A stretch of DNA of 64,000 nucleotides, from NCBI GenBank assembly GCA_041660815.1, contig JBAZVN010000004.1, positions 132,075 to 196,074 on the forward strand. Reading direction: 5' to 3'. Shown here one piece after another: positions 35,877 to 44,276 of the stretch (position 1 is its first letter; each line of letters begins with the position of its first letter). A model generated the notes under the pieces. The model searched no databases and was not told where the DNA came from. It saw nothing but the letters and a program-made list of their open reading frames with translations. Both the position numbers and the translations under genes were made by a program. This stretch comes from PALSA-1006 sp041660815 (GTDB lineage: Bacteria; Pseudomonadota; Gammaproteobacteria; Burkholderiales; Gallionellaceae).

Positions 35877-38408
35877 ATGGCAAATATTAAAAGAGTGACT
35901 TTCTTTAAGGCGGATTGGTTTGTCGGGCTGTTGGTGGCCTTGGTGTTTCTGTTGCTTGCCAATTCGGATTTGATTCAAAGTCTGGAGCGTAAGGCTTACG
36001 ACGTCGGCGTGATGGCTTCCTCACGTACCCCCAGCGACAAAATTTCCGTCATTGCGATTGATGATCAAAGTATCGCCAACTTGGGGCGTTGGCCTTGGCC
36101 GCGTGAAATTCAAGCCATGCTGCTGGATATTGTGGCCAGTGGCAACGCCAAGGTGATTGGTCATACGGCATTGTTCTCCGAGCCGCAGCTTGACTCTGGT
36201 CTTGAATATATTAATAAAATCAATGAGTTACTTCAGATTTCGCCGCTTAGGGAGAGCAGTCCGCCGGAGTGGGAGCAGTTAAACGCGATTGTTCAGGAGG
36301 CGTTGCTGCATCTGGATAACGACATGAAGTTGGCGGAAAGTATTGCCAAGGCCAACTCAGTGTTGTTGGGAATGATATTTGAACTGGGAGAGCCGCAGGG
36401 TAAGCCCGACAATCCTTTGCCGGATTATGTGTTGAGTAATGCATTACTCAATATTAAGCCGGGTTTGGCGGGCGCTTCTCCGCTGTTAAGCAATGGTGCG
36501 CAAGTACCGATTCCTGTGCTGGGCTCTTTGTCGGTCGGCATCGGCCACCTGAATGTTAATCCCGATGTGGATGGTGCGATTCGTACCGAGCCGCTGGTGT
36601 TGAGTTACTTTGATCAGTTTTATCCTTCCCTGTCTCTGATGATTGCGGCTAAAAGCTTAAATCTGGAGCCGGGTGATATTCAAGTCGTGTTGGGGCAGAG
36701 CGTTAAACTGGGCAATTTATTTATCGCCACCGACCCGCTGTCGCGCATGCAAACTTACTTTTACAAGGATCAGGAAGGTAGGCCGGCCTTTCAAGTGGAT
36801 TCTTTTTACGATGTGTTGACCGGCAAAATTCCCGCCGAGAAATATCGCGATAAGATTGTATTGATCGGTGCGACCGCCGGCGGGGTGGGCGCATTGCAGG
36901 TCACGCCAATTTCAGCGGGCATGGCGCCGGTATTAACCTTGGCACATACCGTTTCGAGTATTTTAAAGCAGGACTTTTTTGTCGTGCCAAGCTGGGCGTT
37001 TTGGGCTGAAAAAGGCATATTTCTAACTATCGCTTTGTACCTGATTATTGTGTTGCCACGCTTGAGTGCCGGTATCGCTGCCGTGATTACCGTGGTGTTA
37101 TTTGCCGCCTTACTGGGGAGTCATTTCGTTTTAATGACGGCGCAAACGCTTTGGCTGCAGTTGATGTTGCCCGCCGCCTTGTTGCTGGTGGGACATTTAT
37201 TGCTCACCACAAAACGTTTCCTGGTAACAGAAAAAGGCAAAATTAAATCGGATGCAGATTCTGCAGAAAGCAACCGTATGCTGGGTTTGGCTTTTCAGGG
37301 GCAGGGGCAGTTGGATATGGCGTTTGACAAGTTCCGTAAAGTGCAGATTGACGATAGCCTGATGGATGTGTTGTACAACCTGGGGTTGGATTTTGAGCGT
37401 AAGAGGCAATTTAACAAAGCCGAGTCGGTGTTTAAATACATGTCCGAATACAACCCCAAGTTTCGTGATTTGGAACAGCGCCTGGATCAGGCGCGTTCCA
37501 TGTCTGAAACGGTCATGCTGGGTGGTGCGTCGGGCAGAAGTAATGCCAGTACGATGGTGTTGGATAAGGCGGGCATGTCCAAACCGATGCTGGGGCGTTA
37601 CGAAATTGAAAAAGAGCTGGGCAAAGGCGCAATGGGCGTGGTGTATCTCGGTAAAGACCCCAAAATCAGCCGCGTAGTTGCGATTAAGACCATGAACTTG
37701 TCGCAGGAGTTTGATGCCGACGAGTTGGAAGATGTGAAGGCGCGTTTCTTCAGGGAAGCTGAAACTGCCGGACGTTTGAATCACCCTAATATTGTCACAA
37801 TGTACGATGCCGGCGAAGAGCATGATCTGGCTTATATTGCGATGGAATTTTTGAAAGGCAAAGATCTGGTGCCTTACACCAAGCGCGATAATTTATTGCC
37901 GCTTCCCAAGGTGCTGAGTATCGTTGCGCGTGTGGCGGACGCCTTGGGTTATGCCCATTCACTGCATGTTGTGCACCGCGATATCAAGCCCGCCAACATT
38001 ATGTACGACATGGAAAGTGATACAGTTAAAGTCACTGACTTCGGTATTGCGCGTATCACTGATTCTTCAAAAACCAAAACCGGCATGGTATTGGGCACGC
38101 CATCTTATATGTCCCCCGAGCAACTGGCCGGTACTAAAATCGAAGGGCAGTCCGACTTGTTTTCTTTGGGGGTAAGTTTGTACCAGATGGCTTGTGGTAA
38201 GCTTCCCTTTGAAGGGGACTCGATGGCGCAACTCATGTTCCGTATTGCCAATGAGCCGCATGCGGATATTCTCGGAATCAGTCCTGATGTACCGCCTTGC
38301 GTAGTCTCGATTATTAACAAAGCGTTGGCGAAAAAGACTGAAGAACGATATCAGACCGGTCAGGAAATGGCACAAGCAATTCGCCAATGCCTGGCAACAT
38401 TAACGTGA
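35877..38408 (+). CDS. CHASE2-sensor Ser/Thr protein kinase
   Basis: An inner-membrane receptor kinase of 843 residues. Layout: membrane segment near 15-32; extracytoplasmic CHASE2 domain about 35-375 (VIAIDDQSIANLGRWPWPRE at its start is the family signature); three hydrophobic segments about 378-450; a linker with TPR-like helices at about 470-540; and a eukaryotic-type kinase domain from Y575. Kinase residues are intact: G-loop GKGAMG 582-587, K604, HRD with D702, DFG with D721 and the SPEQ of the activation segment. The linker has two Thr sites, T545 (SETVML) and T559 (STMVLD), that look like autophosphorylation or FHA-docking sites. A PP2C phosphatase and an FHA protein follow. The sensed signal is unknown. 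Confidence 0.94.
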   Translation: MANIKRVTFFKADWFVGLLVALVFLLLANSDLIQSLERKAYDVGVMASSRTPSDKISVIAIDDQSIANLGRWPWPREIQAMLLDIVASGNAKVIGHTALFSEPQLDSGLEYINKINELLQISPLRESSPPEWEQLNAIVQEALLHLDNDMKLAESIAKANSVLLGMIFELGEPQGKPDNPLPDYVLSNALLNIKPGLAGASPLLSNGAQVPIPVLGSLSVGIGHLNVNPDVDGAIRTEPLVLSYFDQFYPSLSLMIAAKSLNLEPGDIQVVLGQSVKLGNLFIATDPLSRMQTYFYKDQEGRPAFQVDSFYDVLTGKIPAEKYRDKIVLIGATAGGVGALQVTPISAGMAPVLTLAHTVSSILKQDFFVVPSWAFWAEKGIFLTIALYLIIVLPRLSAGIAAVITVVLFAALLGSHFVLMTAQTLWLQLMLPAALLLVGHLLLTTKRFLVTEKGKIKSDADSAESNRMLGLAFQGQGQLDMAFDKFRKVQIDDSLMDVLYNLGLDFERKRQFNKAESVFKYMSEYNPKFRDLEQRLDQARSMSETVMLGGASGRSNASTMVLDKAGMSKPMLGRYEIEKELGKGAMGVVYLGKDPKISRVVAIKTMNLSQEFDADELEDVKARFFREAETAGRLNHPNIVTMYDAGEEHDLAYIAMEFLKGKDLVPYTKRDNLLPLPKVLSIVARVADALGYAHSLHVVHRDIKPANIMYDMESDTVKVTDFGIARITDSSKTKTGMVLGTPSYMSPEQLAGTKIEGQSDLFSLGVSLYQMACGKLPFEGDSMAQLMFRIANEPHADILGISPDVPPCVVSIINKALAKKTEERYQTGQEMAQAIRQCLATLT

Positions 38409-38424
38409 AGCGGCGGGGGGTAAT

Positions 38425-39252
38425 GTGAACATACAAGACGCACTTGAAATAGTCAGCCAGACCCATCCCGGGATGATCCGGTCACATAATGAAGATAGCG
38501 TCGCTTTTGACGCGCCTTCCGGTTTGGTGGTTTTAGCCGACGGAATGGGCGGATATAACGCGGGCGAAGTGGCCAGCGGAATTGCAGTTTCAGTTATTTC
38601 GACCGAGATTAAACATCTCCTTCTCAATGCCAGGCCAGAGGAAAAAGATCCTTTTTGCGGTGAGGATACCGGCGTGGTGCTGTTGCGCGACAATGTGCAA
38701 AAAGCCAATTCATCTATATTTTATGCGGCGGAAAGTCAGCCCCAGTATTCCGGCATGGGCACCACGATTGTGGCGGGTTTGTTTTACGATAATCGGGTAG
38801 CGGTGGCACATGTGGGGGATTCGCGCATGTACCGTTTGCGCGGTGAACAGTTTGAATCGATTACCAAAGATCATTCATTGTTGCAGGAGCAGATTGATAA
38901 CGGCATCATCAGCAAAGCGGATGCGCGTACTTCAAAAAATAAAAATCTGGTCACCCGCGCAGTGGGTATCGATGCGGAAGTGGATACTGAATTGCATGTT
39001 CACGATGTACAGGTCGGGGATATTTATTTGCTGTGTTCCGACGGTCTGAATGACATGGTGGTTGACGAAGAAATAGCCGATACTTTGCAAATGTTAAAAG
39101 CAAATTTGCCTTTGGCAGCCCAACAGTTGATACAGTTGGCCAATGACAATGGCGGTCGCGATAATGTTTCGGTGATTTTGGTGAAAGTGAACGGAAAATT
39201 CGCGGCGCAAAACGGTTGGATCGCCAAGCTGCTGGGATGGTTTAAAAACTAA
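38425..39252 (+). CDS. PP2C-family Ser/Thr phosphatase
   Basis: Mn/Mg-dependent phosphatase that should reverse the upstream kinase. At 275 residues it is one PPM domain with the metal ligands in NEDS (residues 22-25), ADGMGG (D39), VAHVGDSRMY near 131, CSDGLND near 204 and GGRDNVSV near 249. It is cytoplasmic, with no membrane segment. The start is GTG at 38425, 17 bases after the kinase stop and preceded by a G-rich ribosome site (GGCGGGGGG). Kinase, phosphatase and FHA genes in a row form a complete phospho-signalling set. Confidence 0.93.
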   Translation: MNIQDALEIVSQTHPGMIRSHNEDSVAFDAPSGLVVLADGMGGYNAGEVASGIAVSVISTEIKHLLLNARPEEKDPFCGEDTGVVLLRDNVQKANSSIFYAAESQPQYSGMGTTIVAGLFYDNRVAVAHVGDSRMYRLRGEQFESITKDHSLLQEQIDNGIISKADARTSKNKNLVTRAVGIDAEVDTELHVHDVQVGDIYLLCSDGLNDMVVDEEIADTLQMLKANLPLAAQQLIQLANDNGGRDNVSVILVKVNGKFAAQNGWIAKLLGWFKN

Positions 39253-39288
39253 CTTGTAGCTGAAGAACTTATTTAAGGGATTTTTGAT

Positions 39289-40083
39289 ATGCCGGCAAAA
39301 CTAATACTCAGCATGGACGGTGTGGTGTTGAAAGAGCATGTCCTAAACAAAGAGCGCACCACAATTGGCCGAAAGCCGCATAACGATATTGTGATAGATA
39401 ATCTGGCTATCAGCAGCGAGCATGCGGCCATCATCACGATTCTCAACGATTCGTTTCTGGAAGATTTGGATAGTACCAACGGTTTGATGGTGAATGGCAA
39501 CGTCACAAAAAAACATTTTTTGCAAAACAATGATCTGATCGAGATAGGCAAATATAAACTTAAATATCTGAATGATTCTCCCGCCCAAATTACCTCGGCA
39601 GATTTTGAAAAGACCATGGTGCTTAGCCGTCCAGTGAAACCTCAGGCAGCTTCGGTCAATGCCGAGGGAGGCGAGTCTTCACGCCCGCAACCTGCTGTAT
39701 CAGCCGCCGATGCAACCGGAAAATTTGTTGCTGCCGGTATGGTTAAAGTGACAAGTCCAACACCGACATCTCCTGTGGTAGCGCCTGTAACCCCACCTCC
39801 TGCGGCTACTCCGGCTCAGCCGTCTGCTGCGGTGCAAATTTTGAACGGCCCCAATGCGGGTAGGGAACTTGATCTGGTAAAAAGCTTGACCACACTGGGT
39901 AAGCCGGGCGTGCAGGTTGCGGTGTTGGCGAGGCGTCCCAATGGCTACTTTATTACCCATGTGGAAGGTGTTCAGTTTCCTTTGGTTAATTCCGAGTCTA
40001 CCGGAGAGCATCCGCGCCAATTAAAAGACCACGATATTATCGAATTAGCAGGAGTGAAAATGGAGTTTTATTTCAAAGCATAA
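39289..40083 (+). CDS. FHA-domain phosphothreonine reader with second FHA-like domain
   Basis: A 264-residue adaptor. The N-terminal FHA domain (about 1-95) carries the full pThr pocket: R28 in IGRKPHND, S43 and H45 in ISSEHA, T63, N64 and G65 in DSTNG. A linker of about 85 residues, rich in Pro, Ala and Thr, contains T109 in FEKTMVLSR, which resembles a site in the kinase linker. Residues 182-264 look like a second, degenerate FHA fold (ending DIIELAGVKMEFYFKA, as FHA domains do) that lacks the Arg/Ser/Asn residues. It likely binds the phosphorylated kinase or cyclase partners. The gap to the phosphatase gene is 36 bases. Confidence 0.88.
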   Translation: MPAKLILSMDGVVLKEHVLNKERTTIGRKPHNDIVIDNLAISSEHAAIITILNDSFLEDLDSTNGLMVNGNVTKKHFLQNNDLIEIGKYKLKYLNDSPAQITSADFEKTMVLSRPVKPQAASVNAEGGESSRPQPAVSAADATGKFVAAGMVKVTSPTPTSPVVAPVTPPPAATPAQPSAAVQILNGPNAGRELDLVKSLTTLGKPGVQVAVLARRPNGYFITHVEGVQFPLVNSESTGEHPRQLKDHDIIELAGVKMEFYFKA

Positions 40084-40135
40084 AGCTAAACCAGGGTTTT
40101 CTATTTTTTGTTTTCATCAAAATGGCGAGGATTGA

Positions 40136-42343
40136 ATGAAAAAACATGCACTTCTGATTGCGATTGGCCTGGTATTTGTCTTGTTGTTTGTGGGGCACGC
40201 TGCCAAAGTCTATCAGCTTGATTTCGTTAATCTGATGGAAGCAAAGTTATACGATACGCGCTTGCAACTTACATTGCCCGATACTCCTGATGAAAGCATC
40301 ATCATCCTGGATATTGATGAGAAGAGCCTGAAAGAAGACGGGCGCTGGCCCTGGGGGCGCGACAAACTCGCCCTGTTGATGGACAAGTTATTTGATAAGT
40401 ATGAAATTGCGGTAGTCGGTTTCGACGTGGTTTTTGCTGAAAAAGATATTAGTTCGGGATTGGGGGTGCTGCAGGAGCTGGGAAAAAAACAACTTAAGAA
40501 TATCCCCCAATTTCAGTCCGAATTAGCCAAAATTAAACCCCAGCTTGAGTATGACAGTTTGTTTGCCAAGCGTTTGCAACAGAGAAATACTGTACTGGGG
40601 TATTACTTTACCGGGACAAAAAATATCTCCGGGGCATTGCCGGAGCCGGTTTTTGAACCCAATAGTTTTGACGGTCGTCCTATCACCTTTACCAAATGGA
40701 AAGGCTACGGTGGAAACTTGCCGGAACTGCAAGCCAGTGCCGCTTCGGCTGGTCACTTCAATCCGATTGTTGATTCGGACGGCGTAGTGCGCCGTGTGCC
40801 CCTGATTGTCGAGTATGAAGGGGCATATTACGAATCACTATCGATGGCGGTGGTGCGCTCTATTTTTGGCTCTCCGCCGTTGATTGCCGGCTTTGCCAAT
40901 GAGAGTGACAACGCGGATTACGCAGGACTGGAGTGGATCGGTTTGGATCAAATACAGATTCCGGTGGATAGTGATGTAAGCGCTTTGGTGCCCTATCGGG
41001 GCGGTCGCAATACCTTTAAATATGTTTCCATGTCGGATGTGTTGCATGAGCGAACTCCAGTGGAAGAACTGCAGGGCAAAATTATTCTGGTGGGGACTTC
41101 AGCTCCGGGCTTGATGGATATGCGGGCTACACCGGTGGGCGAGGTATATCCGGGGGTGGAAATTCACGCCAATATGATCAGCGGAATTCTCAATCAGTCG
41201 ATTAAATCAAGTCCGCCTTTTGTCATGGGCGTGGAGGTGGTTATATTACTGGTGGTGGGGCTGGCGTTAAGTTTTTTACTCCCGCTGGTGAGCCCGGTTA
41301 AGACCACGCTAGTCACTTTGGGTGTGGTGCTGGCAACCGTTGTGATTAATGGTGCCGTGTGGCAGTACGGTAATATCGCTCTGCCGGTAGCCGGTGGCTT
41401 GATGATGATCTTTGCGTTATTTGCCTTGAACATGTCGTATGGCTATTTTGTTGAATCACGCACCAAACGTCAGATTACCAATTTGTTCGGACAATATGTT
41501 CCCAAGGAAGTGGTTGGGGAATTAAGCGAGCGCCCAGAACAGGTGTCAATGGAAGGTGATAGCCGCGAAATGACAATCCTGTTTTCGGATGTGCGTGGCT
41601 TCACTACAATTTCGGAGGGACTTGATTCTAAAGAACTTTCTTTGCTGATGAATGAGTTTTTAACACCGTTGTCGCGCGTGGTCTATAAGCACCGCGGCAC
41701 AATCGATAAATATATGGGCGATTGCATCATGGCTTTTTGGGGAGCGCCGCTTCCCGATGAGCGACATGCTTATCACGGCATTATGGCGGGTCTGGAAATG
41801 CTTAAAACGCTCGCCGAGTTGCAGCCGCATTTTAAAGAGCGCGGTTGGCCGCCCATCAATATCGGGGTGGGGTTGAATACCGGACGTGTCAGCGTAGGCA
41901 ACATGGGATCTGAAGTGCGTGTTGCCTACACCGTAATGGGGGATGCGGTTAATCTGGCCTCGCGTCTGGAAGGAATTACCAAAGAGTACGGTGCAGGAAT
42001 TGTGGTTGGCGAAAACACCATGCAGGCCGCCCCGGAATTTGTATACCGCGAACTGGACTTGGTGCGCGTTAAGGGTAAGGACAAGCCGGTCGCCATTTTT
42101 GAGCCGATGGGGCTGGTCGGGCAATTGGCATCCGGAGTACAGGAGGAGATGAAGCTGTTTGAACAAGTCTTGCAGTTGTATCGCAGGCAGGATTGGGATG
42201 CAGCTGAAGCACAATTGTTGGAGTTACAAAAAATGTCGCCGCAAGCCAAGTTGTACCATGTTTATGCAGAGCGCATCAGCTACTTCCGCGAAAATCCGCT
42301 GGGCAGTGATTGGGATGGCGTATTTGTGTTTAAAACCAAGTAA
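40136..42343 (+). CDS. CHASE2-sensor class III adenylate/guanylate cyclase
   Basis: Membrane cyclase of 735 residues, probably making cAMP. Membrane segment near 6-25; CHASE2 domain about 30-350 with ILDIDEKSLKEDGRWPWGRD; three membrane segments about 360-440; cyclase domain about 470-645. Metal ligands D485 (FSDVRGF) and D529 (YMGDCIM), transition-state residues N606 and R610 (VNLASR) are present, so it should be active. The base-selecting pair is K525 and T599: Lys with Thr in the place of the usual Asp, as in cyanobacterial CyaB1-type adenylate cyclases. The C-terminal 80 residues are helical, TPR-like. A class-II-type phosphodiesterase gene follows after 49 bases. Confidence 0.93.
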   Translation: MKKHALLIAIGLVFVLLFVGHAAKVYQLDFVNLMEAKLYDTRLQLTLPDTPDESIIILDIDEKSLKEDGRWPWGRDKLALLMDKLFDKYEIAVVGFDVVFAEKDISSGLGVLQELGKKQLKNIPQFQSELAKIKPQLEYDSLFAKRLQQRNTVLGYYFTGTKNISGALPEPVFEPNSFDGRPITFTKWKGYGGNLPELQASAASAGHFNPIVDSDGVVRRVPLIVEYEGAYYESLSMAVVRSIFGSPPLIAGFANESDNADYAGLEWIGLDQIQIPVDSDVSALVPYRGGRNTFKYVSMSDVLHERTPVEELQGKIILVGTSAPGLMDMRATPVGEVYPGVEIHANMISGILNQSIKSSPPFVMGVEVVILLVVGLALSFLLPLVSPVKTTLVTLGVVLATVVINGAVWQYGNIALPVAGGLMMIFALFALNMSYGYFVESRTKRQITNLFGQYVPKEVVGELSERPEQVSMEGDSREMTILFSDVRGFTTISEGLDSKELSLLMNEFLTPLSRVVYKHRGTIDKYMGDCIMAFWGAPLPDERHAYHGIMAGLEMLKTLAELQPHFKERGWPPINIGVGLNTGRVSVGNMGSEVRVAYTVMGDAVNLASRLEGITKEYGAGIVVGENTMQAAPEFVYRELDLVRVKGKDKPVAIFEPMGLVGQLASGVQEEMKLFEQVLQLYRRQDWDAAEAQLLELQKMSPQAKLYHVYAERISYFRENPLGSDWDGVFVFKTK

Positions 42344-42392
42344 TTTGGGTGGCAATTCTTCCCGAAAATAATCGGCCAGGGATGGTTTATCA

Positions 42393-43157
42393 ATGAAACT
42401 AAGAGTTCTCGGGTGTAGCGGTGGCATTGGCGGAAACTTGCGCACCACGTCCATGCTGCTCGATCATGATGTATTGATTGATGCAGGAACCGGTGTTGGT
42501 GATTTAAGCTTGGCTGAAATGGCGGTGATTGATCATGTGTTTGTTACGCACTCCCATCTTGATCATATTGCGAGTATCCCACTAATGGTGGACAGCGTCG
42601 GCATGATGCGCAGCAAGCCTTTGATTGTGCATGCCACTGCCGATGTTATCGGGATTCTCAAGCAACATATTTTCAATTGGAAAATATGGCCGGATTTTAG
42701 TGTGATCCCCACGGTAAACGAGCCCTGTCTGCGCTTTGAGGCGTTGGAATTGGGCGAAACACTCAATTTGGGGGGGCGTAAAATCACTCCGTTGCCGGTT
42801 AACCATAGCGTTCCTGCGATTGGCTTCTGGCTGGACAGCGGCTCTGCCAGTCTGGTGTTTAGCGGTGATACGACGACTTGTGCCGCGTTATGGCAAGAAA
42901 TTAATCGTATTGATAATTTGCAGTATCTGCTGGTGGAAACGGCTTTTTCCAATACCGAACAGGCGCTGGCAGAGAAATCAAAGCACTATTGTCCGAATTT
43001 ACTGGCTAAAGATATTGCAACGCTTCGGCAGCAGCCGGAAATATATATCACGCATTTAAAGCCCGGTGAAGTTGAATTGACCATGCAGGAAATCAGTCAA
43101 TGCGGAGGGCGCTTTACGTTGCGCATGCTACAAAATGGGCAAGAGTTTGAATTCTAG
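42393..43157 (+). CDS. Metallo-beta-lactamase-fold cyclic-nucleotide phosphodiesterase
   Basis: A 254-residue metal hydrolase with the THSHLDH motif (H53, H55, D57, H58) in a context like class II 3',5'-cyclic nucleotide phosphodiesterases (HSHLDHIASIPLM). Further metal-ligand positions are seen in PLPVNHSVPAIG near residue 137 (His), VFSGDTTTC near 155 (Asp) and ITHLKPGE near 217 (His). No signal peptide is seen, so it should act on cytoplasmic cAMP. It lies right after the cyclase gene, which supports a role in breaking down the cyclase product. It could instead be an RNase Z-like enzyme, but the motif context and neighbours favour the phosphodiesterase. Confidence 0.85.
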   Translation: MKLRVLGCSGGIGGNLRTTSMLLDHDVLIDAGTGVGDLSLAEMAVIDHVFVTHSHLDHIASIPLMVDSVGMMRSKPLIVHATADVIGILKQHIFNWKIWPDFSVIPTVNEPCLRFEALELGETLNLGGRKITPLPVNHSVPAIGFWLDSGSASLVFSGDTTTCAALWQEINRIDNLQYLLVETAFSNTEQALAEKSKHYCPNLLAKDIATLRQQPEIYITHLKPGEVELTMQEISQCGGRFTLRMLQNGQEFEF

Positions 43158-43180
43158 GACTAGAGGGAATTTTAAAAACT

Positions 43181-44257
43181 ATGCATGATATTTTAGACAT
43201 CAGGGTGCTTGCTGCGTTGGAGCCAATTTCAACATTTAGCCCTTCGCGCTTACGGGAGCTGCTGGAATATTGCCATCTGGAGAAGTTTGAACAGGGGCAA
43301 GATCCTGTAGCTTCTATTTCGTTACAGGGGAAGTCGGTATATTTGATTAAAGGTGATCTGGAAGTTGTTTATTGTGATGGCAATACCGTAATAATTCGCG
43401 AGAATTCAGAATGGGCGCGCCATCCCATCGGTAAAAGACAGCCGAAAATTAAATCTGCCAGGGCTCTGACCCCCGTGCATTTATTGAGTATTGATGATTT
43501 GTTGCTGGACTTACTGGTGACCTGGGATCAGTTTTCCTACCATGAAGATAGTGAGTTATCAGTGGTGAAAGAGGGGGCTGACGAGGCCGTAAGATGCTTG
43601 CTGAGTTCGGGTATGTTCAGTGCCGAGAAGTTGAGCACGGGGCCGTTCGCACATCTACCCTCGGCGAATATCGGTGTCCTGCTGAAGCGCATTGATGTCA
43701 TTGCAGTGTGGGATAAAGACATCATCATTCGCGAGGGAGATGAGGGTGATTATTATTATCTGATCGAAACAGGACGCGCCAGAGTCACGCGCATGGTGGG
43801 GGGGAGCCAAATGGTGTTGGCCGATCTTAAAGCCGGTGACGTGTTTGGTGAGGAGGCATTGGTGTCAGATTCCAAGCGCAATGCAACCGTGACAATGCAG
43901 AGTAACGGCGTGTTATTGCGTTTAAAAAAGCAGGATTTTTTGGAGCTCATGCAAGAGCCCTTATTGCATAAAATCAGTTATGAGAATGCGTTGAAAGAAG
44001 TGGAGAAGGGCGCGATATGGCTGGATGTCCGCCACCCTCCCGAATATCGTTATGATAAATTGCCCAATGCAATCAACGTCCCTCTCAATGACATACGCCA
44101 TGCGGTAGGTGCTTTGAATAAAGAGGCTCACTATATTGTTTACTGCCAAAGCGGACGCCGTAGTGCCGCTGCCGCCTTTATCCTGGCACAAGCCGGGTAT
44201 AAGGTTGATGTTCTGGAAAATGGACTGTGGTCTATACCCAGCTCCCAGTATAAATGA
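43181..44257 (+). CDS. Cyclic-nucleotide-binding / rhodanese fusion protein
   Basis: A soluble 358-residue two-module protein. Residues about 15-130 look like a first, weak CNB-like domain. Residues about 155-265 form a full CNB domain with a canonical phosphate cassette, GDVFGEEALVSDSKRNATV, including the acidic Glu and the Arg that holds the cyclic phosphate. Residues about 270-358 form a rhodanese domain with active-site loop CQSGRRSA and catalytic C322. No DNA-binding domain is present. It may pass a cAMP signal to a persulfide, thiol or protein target. It follows the phosphodiesterase gene by 23 bases and precedes the pilus-type ATPase gene by 19. Confidence 0.9.
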   Translation: MHDILDIRVLAALEPISTFSPSRLRELLEYCHLEKFEQGQDPVASISLQGKSVYLIKGDLEVVYCDGNTVIIRENSEWARHPIGKRQPKIKSARALTPVHLLSIDDLLLDLLVTWDQFSYHEDSELSVVKEGADEAVRCLLSSGMFSAEKLSTGPFAHLPSANIGVLLKRIDVIAVWDKDIIIREGDEGDYYYLIETGRARVTRMVGGSQMVLADLKAGDVFGEEALVSDSKRNATVTMQSNGVLLRLKKQDFLELMQEPLLHKISYENALKEVEKGAIWLDVRHPPEYRYDKLPNAINVPLNDIRHAVGALNKEAHYIVYCQSGRRSAAAAFILAQAGYKVDVLENGLWSIPSSQYK

Positions 44258-44276
44258 ATGAAAAGATGAAACAGAA

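Noticed and set aside
37197..37823. 208-residue minus-strand open frame inside the CHASE2 kinase gene
   Set aside because: Antisense to the kinase domain coding sequence, with no motif or start context.
35877..40083. Kinase, PP2C and FHA genes as a type VI secretion post-translational switch
   Set aside because: The trio resembles PpkA/PppA/Fha, but no tss structural gene is in the window and the neighbours are a cyclase, a phosphodiesterase and a pilus-type ATPase.
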